Assembly (NCBI GenBank): GCA_021292105.1
Contig: CM037865.1
Coordinates: 20,849,428 to 20,913,427 of the forward strand
From: Anadara kagoshimensis
Lineage: Eukaryota; Mollusca; Bivalvia; Arcoida; Arcidae
Direction: 5' to 3'
DNA: 64,000 nucleotides
Below the pieces are notes generated by a model that ran no database searches, had not been told where the DNA came from, and saw only the letters and a program-made list of their open reading frames with translations. Position 1 is the first letter of the stretch. Each line of letters opens with the position of its first letter. The position numbers and the translations under genes are program-made. Below are positions 1-11,068 of the stretch, piece by piece.

Positions 1-594
1 TTAGGGTTAACTGCATTTCTTACACAAGCATGAATCCATAGGATAGAATATCATAATTTTAATTACACAGATTACAAACAGAATACATAATTCAGCTGTT
101 AATTATGAAACCTAGCAGGGTGGAAAAAATGATTTTAAAATAATTTACACCATAACATGATATATTCAGACAATTTATTAAATTACTTAGCGACTGGCTT
201 CAGACCAATCTAGATGTTTAATTAGCATATTTTAGTTAAAAATATAACAAAAATAATTACTCAACCAAATTATGAATTAAAATAAACATTAATTACAAAA
301 ACTCTAAATGAATTCACGTCTAATTTTCTCCTACATGATGTTCTCAGTTGGAATTTTATCAGCTTAATATGACAATTTTTTATTTATTTGTAGGAGAGAC
401 GGAACAATTTATCCAAAATACACCCCCCTTCAATTTTTTACAGTTATTGCATGTGTATTTACATACATGAAGCATATGTGTGACCAGACAATTTTTCCAA
501 AATACATCCCTTCATTTCTTTTTTTAACGGTTATTATTTACATGTGTGCACTACAAGTTTACTGAAACAACTGAATGTAATTATAATTTAATTA

Positions 595-820
595 AAAAGA
601 TCATTAAATGGCTGGTAGTTTCAGCAGCATACATGTTATAAACCACTAAACATGTTAAATGGTTACATGGTAAAAGGAAGATCATTAAATTGCTGAAGTT
701 TCAGCCACATACATGTACATGAGGTCTAAAGTAGTTTACTCAATTGGCTTAAGAGTCAGACAAATACATGTGGTACAAAGTAGTTCATTCATTTAGCTGA
801 AGTTTCAGCCACATAGTTTT
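595..820. repeat. Short degenerate direct repeats
   Basis: Three partial copies of a motif resembling GATCATTAAAT..GCTG..AGTTTCAGC followed by CATACATGT lie near 598, 677 and 785. No coding signal is visible. The rest of 1-1230 is AT-rich and holds only a SINE fragment near 860-1090. Confidence 0.4.
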
Positions 821-859
821 AAAATGTATCATAAAATGTCCTTGATGTTTGAGTAATCT

Positions 860-1090
860 AACACATGCACTTACAGATCACAGCATCTCTTACCATCTGA
901 GTTCTAACCCCATATGTGACAGATCATAGTGTGAGTAAGTTTTTAAGTTTCCTTGCCAAAGGGTGGTAGTTTTCTCTGGGCACTTTGGTTTCTTCCACTA
1001 TTCAGGAAATGACAGTCTCGATATAAGTGAAAGAATCTTGACTGGGCATTAAATAGCTGCATACGGGTGGTATAAATAGCTCATTAAATA
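860..1090 (+). mobile_element. SINE fragment (Leu/Ser-tRNA-like head, common tail)
   Basis: The segment contains 'GATCACAGCATCTCTTACC', then 'ACAGATCATAGTGTGAG', then the tail 'CTCGATATAAGTGAAAGAAT' with 'CTTGACTGGGCAT'. The same order recurs at 8771-9015 and 59457-59700, so this is one dispersed family. The 5' part of the head is degraded. Confidence 0.6.
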
Positions 1091-1229
1091 AAACATGTAT
1101 GTTGATTTTGATTTATGTTCTGAATTTATTTAATGATTAATTAAACTAATCAGGACCCTCAGCTAACTATAATGTTTGTGATGAGTTAACACCACTGTTT
1201 CAATTATCTCCCTTCCTTTGTGGTATGAT

Positions 1230-2340
1230 TCCAGACAAAGAACATATATTGTGGCGAGACAAAAATTTGTTTCACTTTTACATCCATTTGATGCATTATG
1301 TTTCACTGCTTTTCCATCATGTACATTTCAAACATGAAAACTGTTTTATATAAACAAATATTTAGTAACTGTAACTTCACAAAAATTGTAACTTTGAAGC
1401 TTATGTTACTTATAAAATGTTGCAAGTAATACTAGTGGTTCATTTCCACACCTCTTATACAGGGCATGGTGGCGGGACCAAAAAAATTGGTGTCGGGACA
1501 AAAACATGTTTGATTTCTCAATCTAGTATTAATTAAGATTTTTCTTATTATATCATCATGTAAATTTCAAATGCTTTTACTTCATTATATAAACCAATAT
1601 TTAAGAACTTAAACTTCACAAAAATCGGGACTTTGAAGCTGATGCATATAAAAGAATACAAGTATCGGTAGTGTTCATCTCCACAATTTCTAGATGGTGT
1701 ACATGTTGAGACAAAAAAATTGTTCCTTTTTTTAAACTGATGCTACATTTCTTTGATACATCATATTTTCTCATTATTTCATCTTGTAATTTAAAAAATT
1801 AAAAACACATACATACACAAAACTATAACTTTACATAAACATGATAAATCTGGACTTTGAAGCTTAGGTTTCTTATAAAATGTTACAAGTAATATTTGTG
1901 GTTCATCTGCATATCTAATATATGGTGTCGGGACAAAAAAACTGTTTCTCTTTTCCAACTGACTCTTAATTATATTAAAACATCATATTTTCTTATTATC
2001 TTATCATCTGATCATGTAAATTTCAAATAATAAATATAACTATATACTCAAATATAACTTCATATAAATCTGAACTTTGAAGTCTAATGTTTCTTATAAG
2101 ACCTGAGAAACCAACACCATTGGTTCATCTCCATCTCTTTTACCATGGCGAGACAAAAACATGTTCCGCCCCACCAAAAAACATGTTCCGCGTGTGTTAC
2201 ATTATATTATTATGTTTATTTCAAATATTATTAATCTAATTAAAAGAAATAATATGCTCAAACTCCAACTTCAAATAAATCTGAACTTTGAAGTCTAATT
2301 TCACTTAAAAAAAACCTAAAAAATTGACTTACACCACTCA
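1230..2340. repeat. Tandem array of about five diverged ~220-bp units
   Basis: Each unit holds a 'GGTGTCGGGACAAAAA' block (near 1250, 1470/1490, 1700, 1921 and 2144), then 'CATGTAAATTTCAAAT', then 'CTTCACA-AAATCTG' and 'ACTTTGAAGCTTATGTTTCT' (near 1391, 1631, 1854, 2073 and 2287), ending in 'AGTGGTTCATCTCCACA'. Spacing is 214-240 bp. Copies are clearly diverged. No open frame runs through the array. Confidence 0.75.
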
Positions 2341-2345
2341 TATAG

Positions 2346-2480
2346 TGGGCCTTAGTGGCCAATTAGTCTAAAGTAGGTGCTTGTGGATCACAGCGTCTCT
2401 TACTGCCTCAATATAAGGCAAAAAATCTTGAATGGGACATTATATATAAGAGATCTATTATTCCATTCCATTCTGTCATT
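2346..2480 (+). mobile_element. Internally deleted SINE (Leu/Ser-like head plus tail)
   Basis: The head 'TGGCCAATTAGTCTAAAG' and 'GGATCACAGCGTCTCTTAC' is joined almost directly to the tail 'TATAAGGCAAAAAATCTTGA'. The middle block seen in other copies is missing. Confidence 0.5.
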
Positions 2481-2885
2481 TAGGTTCTGAGAGTAAGACA
2501 GATACTGTCATTCAAAAATAACTATACACTGTGATTCTGATGTCAAACTTTTGTATTGAGTTAAATGGTTATTATTAAGAATATTTTTTCTACAAACTGG
2601 CTGACAACTCTCATAAGGTGACTGGACAGAAAATTGTAACACTTATTGATTATGTTTAATATCTTGTAAATTTCTTATTTTTCATCAAGTACATATATTT
2701 TGAATTAAAACATTTTATACTTGTGTAAATATCAAAACCACATGTATGTTCCCTTTCGTGAATTTCTGACATGGCATAAATTCATTTACTCATGTTACTA
2801 TCATAACACTTCATCAGAATAATTTCTTTATTTGATGTAATGATTCAGATTCATATAACATTTATATAACTTCATATTTTGATAT

Positions 2886-3095
2886 ATGCAAACAACAATG
2901 ACCTGTCTGCTTGACCTTCCATTGGACTAGTACATTTACATATAGGGAACACAGGTGTTTATTTCATCTATGTTATTTTAAATATGCATTGTATATCATA
3001 TTAACTGTGGTTCCTAAAACTACCCATGTATTGGGTGGATTATTCTTTAGAAATAATCCTAAAGAAGGGTCAAACAGACAGGTCAATATTGTTTA
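2886..3095. mobile_element. TIR element (MITE), family 1, copy 1
   Basis: Left end AAACAACAATGACCTGTCTG and right end CAGACAGGTCAATATTGTTT are inverted copies of each other about 200 bp apart. Related copies lie at 9616-9850 and 58044-58256. No transposase reading frame is present, so it is non-autonomous. Confidence 0.65.
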
Positions 3096-3488
3096 CTTTT
3101 ATAACACTTTATATTTTGGTAACAATTAGTCTTCAGAAGTACACCAACATCTGTGCTGCTCAATATAAGCACATTTCACTAATTAGCCATTAAACATGAT
3201 TGTACACAAATTAGTTGGACATTGTCAATCAATTGCCTCACATATTACAAACATATACTTAAGACTAATGGCTTGATTTGAAGTTTTTTGGGATTACTCT
3301 TGTGGAGAAATGGTACAATGTTGTCAATTATTTACATATGTAATTCATACAGAAAATAAATTTGATGAAATTGAAAACACCTGCCTCCCACACCCACTTT
3401 CAAATTCTAGAGAGTCTTAAAGGACTGTTATAAAACATGTTCTTTCACACGAGAATTCATTTATAAGAGTGTTCTTGTTTCTTCACAG

Positions 3489-3645
3489 CAAGTAGTGGAG
3501 TGGAGAAGTGGTGTTTTATGACCCAGTCAAGATTCTCTAACTTATAACAGTCAGTTCTGAGAAGGCAGAGAAAACTGGAGTATCTGAAGAAAACCACAAT
3601 CTTTGACAAGCAAACACACCTAGACTGTGAGAAGCACTATGATTG
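3489..3645 (-). mobile_element. SINE tail, inverted
   Basis: The segment reads GTGTTTTATGACCCAGTCAAGATT, split here as 'GTGTTTTATGACCCAGTC' plus 'AAGATTC', then 'CTTATAACAGTCAGTTC'. This is the reverse complement of the common SINE tail of this window. Confidence 0.5.
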
Positions 3646-4063
3646 GCTTCTTTGGCCCCTAACATAGAAATCCATAAAGAAAAACAAAGAAAATTGATTT
3701 TAAGACTTAAAGCGATGTTGCACAATCTTTAGTAGCATTATAACAAGGTTTGACTGTATATGTAGCAAATCTGATATAATAATTATTTTACTTTTTTGAA
3801 AAATATGTTCAATCCTTTTAAGTTTATCTCCTATATCATAAAGTGTGTGTAAAATCACTGACATAAAAACTGAACATAAAATTATCTACAAAAACTGTAA
3901 TGCTGATTATTTTCTTAAAAACCGATAAAGTAAGAGAATCAGACACAGTATGGAATGATTATCGTTGCTACGACTTTGGTTTTTGTCAGGTGTTCCATCA
4001 TGGTATAGCAAGACGACAAAACCTAGACAGGGTAACACGATTATCGGTGGTCATGTGATAATT

Positions 4064-4137
4064 AACAAACTCGAGGTGATGACTCGTCCATCATCCGATT
4101 GATTTCAGTAATGTTGTGATTACCGTGGCAACCTTCT
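4064..4137 (-). CDS. Possible small terminal exon (unassigned)
   Basis: On the minus strand a potential acceptor (ACGTTTCAG at about 4139) is followed by an open frame: two bases, then codons for GCHGNHNITEINRMMDESS and PRVC, then TAA. The stretch is more GC-rich than its surroundings. No homologue is recognised and no donor-bearing partner exon was found. It could equally be a chance open frame of 24 codons. Confidence 0.15.
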
Positions 4138-4261
4138 GAAACGTTATCTGTCTTACATGTGTTGACATGCAGTTGTTAAATGTTTAATCTGTTTTGTGCG
4201 TGTTATATAGAAAGAAAATTCTAGAGACTAAGATTTTTCGTTATAAGACAAAGTTGTTTCC

Positions 4262-4380
4262 CCTTTAGGTTGATAAGTAGAGTGGAGTGGAGTGGAGTGG
4301 AGTGTAAGCATGATTTGGTGGAATGGAGATGTGGTGTGGTGTGCTGTTGTGTGTTGGGGTGGGGTGGGGTGGGGTAGTGT
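4262..4380. repeat. GT/GA-rich low-complexity tract
   Basis: Runs of GAGTG and GGTGT/GGGGT pentamers (AGTGGAGTGGAGTGG, then GGGGTGGGGTGGGG). Open frames rich in Thr, His and Pro on the opposite strand here are products of the repeat, not genes. Confidence 0.8.
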
Positions 4381-4439
4381 ATTGCAGTAATGATAGTGCA
4401 ATGTTTTACACCCATGTCCAGATTTTTTTTCACTCATAA

Positions 4440-4625
4440 GTCAGTAATGGGTGGTGGAGTTGAGTGGAGTGCTTGGGAAATGCCACCAGCCTCTCCCAAG
4501 CAAAGGGTCAAATGTTCTCACAATAGGGTTTGCCTAAGTGGGATTTGCAGCTAGGTGATGAGAGATGCTGTGATCCATAAGCACATGCTTTAGACCACTT
4601 GTCAAACAAGGACCCAGATGATTAG
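4440..4625 (-). mobile_element. SINE, inverted, with tRNA-like head
   Basis: Read on the minus strand it starts near 4620 with the tRNA-Leu/Ser-like head 'ACAAGTGGTCTAAAGC' and 'GGATCACAGCATCTCTCATC', then 'CTAGCTGCAAATCCCACTT', a B-box-like stretch. The tail runs to the GAGTGGAGT tract near 4450. Confidence 0.6.
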
Positions 4626-4632
4626 TAACAAC

Positions 4633-4944
4633 TGTAGATGTGAGACCAGTCTATACTTATAGAGCGGAGACCAGTCTTTACTTGTAGATGTGGAGACCTG
4701 TCTATACTTGTAGTTGTGGAGACCTGTCTATACTTGTAGATGTGGAGACCTGTCTATACTTGTAGAACGGAGACCTGGGAGACCAGTCTATACTTGTAAA
4801 GCGGAGACCTGTCTATACTTGTAGATGTGGAGACCAGTCTATACTTGTAGATGTGGAGACCTGTCTATACTTGTAGATGTGAAGACCCGTCTATACTTGT
4901 AGATGTGCAGACGAGTCTATACTTGCAGAGGGGAGACCACTCTA
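4633..4944. repeat. 26-bp minisatellite, about 11-12 copies
   Basis: The unit is 'GGAGACCTGTCTATACTTGT' plus 'AGATGT'. Units vary at a few positions (CCTG/CCAG, AGATGT/AGAGCG). One unit near 4775 is interrupted by a duplicated GGAGACCTG. Confidence 0.9.
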
Positions 4945-5416
4945 TAATGATGTTTTTCAGTCAAGAAGTCTGGTATAATTTTTAGTGGATCACATGTGTC
5001 TTTTCATTTTTCATTTTTTAAAATTTATAGTTTAGCTGCAAGCCATATAAAATCAAAACTGGTTAAAATGAAATCATACAAATTTCTCAGAAAATATATT
5101 TCCAATTTTCTTAAAGGTTTATCAATGAACAGAGAGTGTATCATACAAGGTTTGATTTGATTTAGAAGAGGAGGAAAACAAGTGAAAATGGATCTAAAAT
5201 TTAAGAAGAAATTGATTCAAGGACACTGAAAATTGCAGCAAAATTATTTGCACATTCCATTTTTGCAAATGGGATTGATATTGAAATTTGTCTTCTTAAA
5301 AATTGTTTTATCTCTCAATATTCACTCTGTATGTGGAAAATCAGGGTTTAAAACCCCAGCAGAGTCTGGGCAAGCTTGAAAATAAATAGTTCTTCATTAA
5401 GCATTAAGAAATGAGA

Positions 5417-5592
5417 GTCATAGGGTACTGAAGAAGAGATCTTCAAAACTTAAACCTTGTGTCATAGGGTACTTAAGAAGAGATCTTCAAAACTGAAGCA
5501 TTGTGTCATAGGGTACTTAAGAAGAGATCTTCAAAACTTAAACCTTGTGTCATAGGGTACTTAAGAAGAGATCTTCAAAACTTAAACCTTGT
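5417..5592. repeat. 44-bp minisatellite, 4 exact-period copies
   Basis: Copies begin at 5417, 5461, 5505 and 5549. Each starts 'GTCATAGGGTACTTAAGAAG' and ends '(T)TAAACCTTGT'. Only a few substitutions separate copies, which indicates recent expansion. A SINE tail fragment follows (5600-5750). Confidence 0.9.
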
Positions 5593-6015
5593 GTCATTGT
5601 AGGCAGTGCACACTTATTGGCAAATTGCACTAAGCACACTGCAGAGGTAAAAGTTTCTATCACTTAACCTAAAGCTGGTGATATCTTGATATAAGTGGAA
5701 TCTTCTTGTCTGGGATGTAAATCCCCATACAATCAATCAGTCAATCTATAATTTACAGCATGCCACCATCCTGTTAAATGGTGGAACAAAAATTGTTGAT
5801 TTATGTAATATTTAATCACTATGTGTGTGGAATAAAGATACCAACTGAAATATTATATTAGGTAAAATCTATAAACCACACGTTTTACATTCAATTTTGT
5901 TGATAAAATATCTACTTATTATTCAGGTAAATACATCAATATGTGTTATGTAACAAACTATAATGTATGTGATAACTTCAGACATAATACTTAGTCAGTT
6001 CTCATTATTATTGCC

Positions 6016-6096
6016 TTATTGCACGGAAGTGCTGCTTGTGTCAGACAGGCCTTGGATGTTAAAAGCTCTGTCTCCAGTTCCATAGTCATTTCTTGA
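6016..6096 (-). CDS. Candidate terminal exon B (related to exon A at 6328-6457)
   Basis: The minus-strand frame after a possible AG acceptor (ATCTTAG, weak pyrimidine tract) codes SRNDYGTGDRAFNIQGLSD followed by TSSTSVQ and TAA (26 residues). The last seven codons match those of the segment at 6328: DTSSTSVQ against DNSSTTVQ. Both are followed by the same TAAGGCAATAATAAT. Codon differences are mostly third-position synonymous (AGC/AGT, ACT/ACC, CAA/CAG). The family is not recognised. A second frame is also open here but does not show that substitution pattern. Confidence 0.3.
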   Translation of the reverse strand, partial: SRNDYGTGDRAFNIQGLSDTSSTSVQ

Positions 6097-6327
6097 CTAA
6101 GATTTTCCTTTATTACTTTAATCTGGCAAATTTGATACAGTAATAAGTTTGTTAATTTTAAAGATTTTCATGAATTTGAGGTGTAATTTTGGAGATATCT
6201 CTGAGATTATTACAGCTATAATTTAATTTTACCAAAACTTTCATTTGTAGTACCATAAAATGTTGCCAAAATTTACCAGATTTAAGTTAAGGAATGATTG
6301 TGAAACTGGGGCCAGATTATTATTGCC

Positions 6328-6457
6328 TTACTGCACTGTGGTGCTACTATTGTCATCAAGATCACACATGACTGGCCCCAAATATGCATAGTCATCATAG
6401 ACTGGAAGCATTGGCATATCGTCTGTATGTACTGCTGCTTGTGGAGTAGGAGTGGAT
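6328..6457 (-). CDS. Candidate terminal exon A (tyrosine-containing acidic tail, unassigned)
   Basis: A good acceptor (TTATTCACAG) is followed by one base and 42 codons plus TAA. The peptide starts STPTPQAAVHTDDMPMLP, continues VYDDYAYLGPVMCDLDD and ends NSSTTVQ. It has the look of a cytoplasmic C-terminal tail, with YDDY and YAYL tyrosines and acidic residues, but no family is recognised. It requires two bases carried in from an upstream exon that I did not find. It could belong to an unidentified minus-strand gene or be an alternative 3' end. It lies 5.6 kb beyond the last recognised MAP3K7 exon, whose phase (0) does not fit this acceptor. Confidence 0.35.
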
Positions 6458-7230
6458 CTGTGAATAAGAGCGCAGTTGTATAAAATGGTGTTTTATATCC
6501 CAGTCAAGATTCGTTCACTTATAACACTGCGGATGAAATGTAGTGACAAACACCAAAGAATAACAAGACTTGAACGCTCTAAGACCAAACATGATTCAAA
6601 CTCGGTGAAGACTAATCCTTGAATTTAAAAGGCGATACAATATCCATCTAATCTGTGTGTTTTTAAAAAAAAATCAAAGAGGAAATAGAAGTGAAATTAT
6701 TTAAATAGAGAAGTATGACAAAAAAAGGCTTCCCACTTATTTAACATCTACTTGACAAATCAAATTGTTTTTCAACAGCTGATGTGAATTCATGTTTAAT
6801 ATGCACTTTTAAAACTGATAAACACTAGTGGTTTTAATTACTACTTTAAGAAATACCACGGAAACATAATTTTTAATTTCTGTTGTATAGAGGAGTTTTA
6901 ATAAGCAGTTTTAGGAAAAAACATTTATCTTGTCAGAAGACATAATTTCCCGTTTCTATTTTACATTGTTGGTTTTGATTGATTACACACAATATTAAAT
7001 AATTTTTATTGATTTTTAGTTAAATTTGTTCCGATAACAGGTAATTATCAAATTCATAGAAAAAAAAAGAGTTATAGCAGGGTTTGATTTAAAAAATGTG
7101 TACCTTAATATGTTAAAAACACACAATAGGAGATCACTGATTTTGGTTGTTTCGAATGATATTTTACTCCTCATCAGGATTATTTCACCTATATTAAAGT
7201 AAATGTATATGTTGATTTCTCACTAAAAGA

Positions 7231-7470
7231 GACCATTGTGGTAGCTCAGTTGGTAGAGTGCTCGCTCCATAAGTGTGAGGTCTTGGGTTCAAACTGGGAC
7301 CAAGTCCGACCCAACACTAGAAAGTGGGTAGTGACTGTTAATTCACCAAGCACTCGGCATTACAAAATGACAGTCACAGTTCTTTCGTCCTATAGCTGGC
7401 AACATCTCGATATAAGTGAAATATTCTTGACATGGATGTTAAACACCATTACTCAACTCAACTCTCACTA
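7231..7470 (+). mobile_element. Full-length tRNA-derived SINE (GTAGCTCAGTTGG-type head)
   Basis: The head carries an A box (GTAGCTCAGTTGGTAGAGTG) and a B box (GGGTTCAAACTGGG) with tRNA spacing. It is followed by a body (AGTGGGTAGTGACTGTTAAT) and the tail 'CTCGATATAAGTGAAATATT', 'CTTGACATGGATGTTAAAC' and a TCAACTCAACTC end. A second full copy lies inverted at 57188-57527. The head lacks acceptor-stem pairing, so it is not a working tRNA gene. Confidence 0.8.
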
Positions 7471-8424
7471 AAAAGATGCCAACGGAAGAACATGAAAGGC
7501 AACTGAACTAAGGCCAATCCATGTCACTGAGTTAATTTAGAACAATACACCAAATAGATTTTGAAACCATCTCCTCGATAGTATTTTAATATTGGAAGAG
7601 CAAAATTTACTGTACAATAAGAACATGGAAAAGTCAACCAACCACACCTGTGTGAGGTCGATCAACCTAAATATGTACAGAATTCAAACAAGAACATGCT
7701 GATATGTATTTGTGTACATGTTGGAATTTACAACTAAATAAGTTCTAGAAACACAATATATCCCATAATGAGACACTCATCAAATTTGCTATTTTAATAT
7801 CCATTACCAAAATTCTCTTTGAATACGGAATTTACGATTTTAATATTATCAGTCTCCAAGATTCATTAGCAAAATTATCTTCGAATACAAAATTTACGAT
7901 TTTAATATCGTCAGTCTCGAACCTTCATTACGGATATTTTCTGAGTGTTTAAGTTTTGAATGAAAACAGTGGGACACCAATCTCAGCTCATCTAATGGAT
8001 AATTAAGAAGAAATTGAATTTATTTATAGATTATTAATCCATTGCATTTATGATTAGATGGCGAAATAGACATGTTAGCTTATTTTCTGGTTATGGTGTA
8101 TAAGGATATTACACTGATAATGAACCATTATGCAAATATTTTAACTCAGTTGCACTCAAAAACACCTTAGAATTCTACAATATTTTATCCATATCAGAAT
8201 GATGTAAGCTATATAGGTAAAGTAGTATCTGTACCATGTTGCAAACTTAATGGTAAGGAGTCGCAATGTCATATGCCATGACATCTATGACACTGTATTC
8301 TGATGAATAAATTAGTTTCATGCACACAAAAGCTTGACCTAAATTTTTACAGAATACATCTGTAAAGAGATAAATGTTTCAGTTCTTTACATGTCAAAAT
8401 GAGCACAATTTAAGCTGGAAGAAA

Positions 8425-8600
8425 CATAGCTTAGAATCCTACTTTGGCAGATCCTAAGGAAAGAAAGTTCGTCAGTACACTTGCTAAAAAGAGGTGGTTT
8501 TCTCCAGATACTGCTGTTTCCATCCATTTCAAGAACTGACCATCTTTATATAAGTGAACGAAGCTTAACTGGGGCATGAAACACCATAACTCCACTACAT
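8425..8600 (+). mobile_element. SINE tail fragment
   Basis: Contains the GCAGATCCTAAGGAAAG and GGTGGTTTTCTCC body blocks and then 'ATATAAGTGAACGAAGCTTA' with ACTGGGGCATGAAACACC. The 5' tRNA-like head is absent. Overlapping short reading frames on both strands derive from this repeat. Confidence 0.6.
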
Positions 8601-8770
8601 CCAACTCCTTGGAGTTGAAATCACATTGTATGCGCAAAAAGATCTTTTCTTTGCCAATTGTATCAACAGCTAAAATACCAATAACTGGGGAATTTTTTCT
8701 CTCTAAAGACATGTTGATGATAATCAAGAGAATGTACACTGTAATTTTTAGTTGTGACTCAACTCAAGTT

Positions 8771-9015
8771 AGGAACCTCAATGACCAAGTGGTCTAAAGA
8801 CCTGGGTAATGGATCAGAGTGCCTCTCATCACTGAAGTTTCAATTCTTCTTGAGACAGATCCTAGTGTGAAAAAGTTTGCAGGTAGCTTGCTGAAGCAGA
8901 TGCTTTTCTCCAGGTATTCTGGATTTGTCTACCATCCACCATCCAAGAAAAAGACCTTGCTTTGATGTGAAAGAATCTTGACTAGGGCATAAAACACCAT
9001 TACTCCACTCAACTC
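8771..9015 (+). mobile_element. Full-length SINE (Leu/Ser-tRNA-like head)
   Basis: The head reads 'CAATGACCAAGTGGTCTAAA' with TGGATCAGAGTGCCTCTCATC. The body is 'ACAGATCCTAGTGTGAAAAA', and the tail is GTGAAAGAATCTTGACTAGG, GCATAAAACACCATTACTCC and ACTCAACTC. The tail is the same module as in the SINE at 7231 although the head is different. Confidence 0.7.
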
Positions 9016-9615
9016 TGCTCCAGTACCAGTAAGTGAATTATATCAAATAAGATGCTCTATGAAAAATTCATGTAAAGCTTCACTGCCACAAACAGTATTA
9101 AAGGTGTGCCAAACAACATCACAGAACAATTCAAACATTTTATGTACATGACAGCAACTTTTGTTCTCCCTTGTTAAATTAGATCAGGGAACGCTTTCTT
9201 ATCCTGGTGGTACAAAATAAAAGGTATCATTCACACAGGACTAAATTCAATATAGACTATATTGTATTCATAAGTTCATGAAAGAAATCAATATAAGACA
9301 ATGGGCACTTGATCTTGACTTTTGATGACTCGTCACTTTATATAGCCTTAACCTAAACAAACTCCCATCACACCTTCTGAACGTAAAAGTAACCGCCTTC
9401 ACAATTATTTTTAAATTACTTGATAAATCTTTGACTTATCGTATTTATCCTTCACAGATACATAAGACAGTTACCTAGAGATCGTACAAACCACAATACA
9501 CTAATGCTGTTATCAATAGCAGTATTCAACTGACAGTTTTCCATTAAACAAGAGGCTCTTCTATTTATAAATATATTTTCCAACCTTTATTTTTTACCAT
9601 TCAGATCATGTATAG

Positions 9616-9850
9616 GTAAACAACTTTGACATGTCCACTTGACCTTTCATTAGGAATATTTATATAGGAGGATCTACCAATTACATGGGGAGTAGAAGGA
9701 TTCGCTGTTAAAACTGTGTACACAAGGTACATGACTAGTGTTCACATTGTGTATATGAAATTAACACCCGTGATCCCTATACACAAAATACACTCATCCA
9801 TAATAAATAGTTAACTTAAAGGTCAAGCGGACAGGTCGATGTTGCTTGCC
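9616..9850. mobile_element. TIR element (MITE), family 1, copy 2
   Basis: Ends 'TTTGACATGTCCACTTGACC' and 'GGTCAAGCGGACAGGTCGAT' are inverted. The internal sequence (GGAATATT-ATAT, then GGGGAGTAG) matches the copy at 58044-58256. Confidence 0.65.
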
Positions 9851-10114
9851 TATATAACAATTCCACTGGTAAAGTGTTCTCAACATGTCTTTTGTGAACA
9901 ATCGTCATTTTAGATGTGACAAGTCTATTGTCAAAAATCTAATTCATACAAATGTTAATCTGTAAGCTTTGTTGATAAAAATATATACCGGTATTAAGAG
10001 ACCTTAAAAACATTGAAACAACAAGAAAATTAAGCGATTTAAGATTCCCCTGCCAGTAGGTACTTTTTGGTCAAAGGGCCATAACTCCAAGGAAAATGAG
10101 CAAACCAACTCAGG

Positions 10115-10528
10115 TTAATGATATGCACATTTCCTATCAATGTTGGTGCAAGTTTTATAAAATAGTACTTCATGGTTTTGGAGAATTATGCAGATAAGAA
10201 TTGTCTGGATAGATGGAACATCTAATAATACCCCTCTTTCTTTGAAAGGCGGGATAAAAACAATAAAAACATAGACAATATACCTAAAATATGAATCCGT
10301 GAATGAAAACCACATGTAAAAAAATATAAACAGCTGATTAACAGAAATTCTTATATATGTAAACAATAAATGATGTAATTTCCCAAAATTACCATTACCA
10401 TGCAGGTTTGCTTCTTCAACATTTCCCATACACAAAATTGCAAATGTTGAATGCATGATATTTTTCATCACAGCTGTCATATACTTTGGATTAACAAAGG
10501 AATGAAGAAAAATATTTCTTCCAGCCAC
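10115..10528 (-). other. 137-codon open frame, probably repeat-derived
   Basis: A stop-free minus-strand frame exists, but it runs through 'CCATAACTCCAAGGAAAATG'-type and 'CAATGTTGGTGCAAGTTTTA'-type sequence that looks like dispersed non-coding repeat. The ATTTTTCATCACAGCTGTCA block is duplicated just downstream (near 10457 and 10531). No protein family is recognised. I do not call it a gene. Confidence 0.2.
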
Positions 10529-10920
10529 AGTGATATTTTTATCACAACTGTCATGTACTTTGGATTAACGCAAAAATGAACAATAAAATTTCCCACGTCA
10601 CTGTGGTAATAAAATATTGAAGTGTTATGTTTATCTATTCATAACATATAATTAATGACATATATTACAATATGACTGTACCTGTCTTCGATGAAACATA
10701 CAGAAGCAATTGTATTTCAATCCAAATGAAAGACAATGGGGGTCAGACCCTGATGTGTATCAATTTTCCCGCAATATTATGTCATTCCTACACAGGGGGT
10801 CGCATGGTCATGTGGACATGCCGATAATCGCATGGCTAAAAACCCTATATCACCACGAGCAAATATGGAAAAAAATAGTGCCAAGCTATAAAATATTTAT
10901 TAAAAGAAAGAATTGTAAAT

Positions 10921-11068
10921 AAGAGAAATGACATTTTGCTCATGGTATTTCAAGGGGTAATGCGCGTGCCAATTTCAAAATGAAGGGCAAGCCCTTCATC
11001 AAATTTGGCACACCCCACACTATCTTTCATTACCCCTTGAAAAACCATGATCAGAATGTCATTTCTTA
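10921..11068. repeat. Foldback (imperfect palindrome)
   Basis: The left arm starts GAAATGACATTTTGCTCATG then GTATTTCAAGGGGTAATG. The right arm is its inverse, CATTACCCCTTGAAAAACC then ATGATCAGAATGTCATTTC. The centre is AATGAAGGGCAAGCCCTTCA. Arms are about 70 bp. Confidence 0.8.

Noticed and set aside
1..12. TTAGGGTTAA at the window start, resembling telomere repeat
   Set aside because: Only a single TTAGGG is present with no further copies, so it is chance.
2911..3129. 72-codon open frame as a gene
   Set aside because: It lies almost entirely within a TIR element that has two further copies in the window.
4633..4944. CRISPR-like array
   Set aside because: Units are contiguous 26-bp tandem repeats without unique spacers, in a eukaryotic genome.
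7238..7310. A functional tRNA gene
   Set aside because: A and B boxes are present, but the ends do not pair as an acceptor stem, and the sequence continues into the SINE body and tail also found at 57188-57527.
8431..8797. Overlapping open frames on both strands as small genes
   Set aside because: Both lie on SINE tail sequence.
10115..10528. 137-codon minus-strand open frame as a gene
   Set aside because: It overlaps dispersed non-coding repeat sequence and shows no domain, splice context or conservation that I can recognise.
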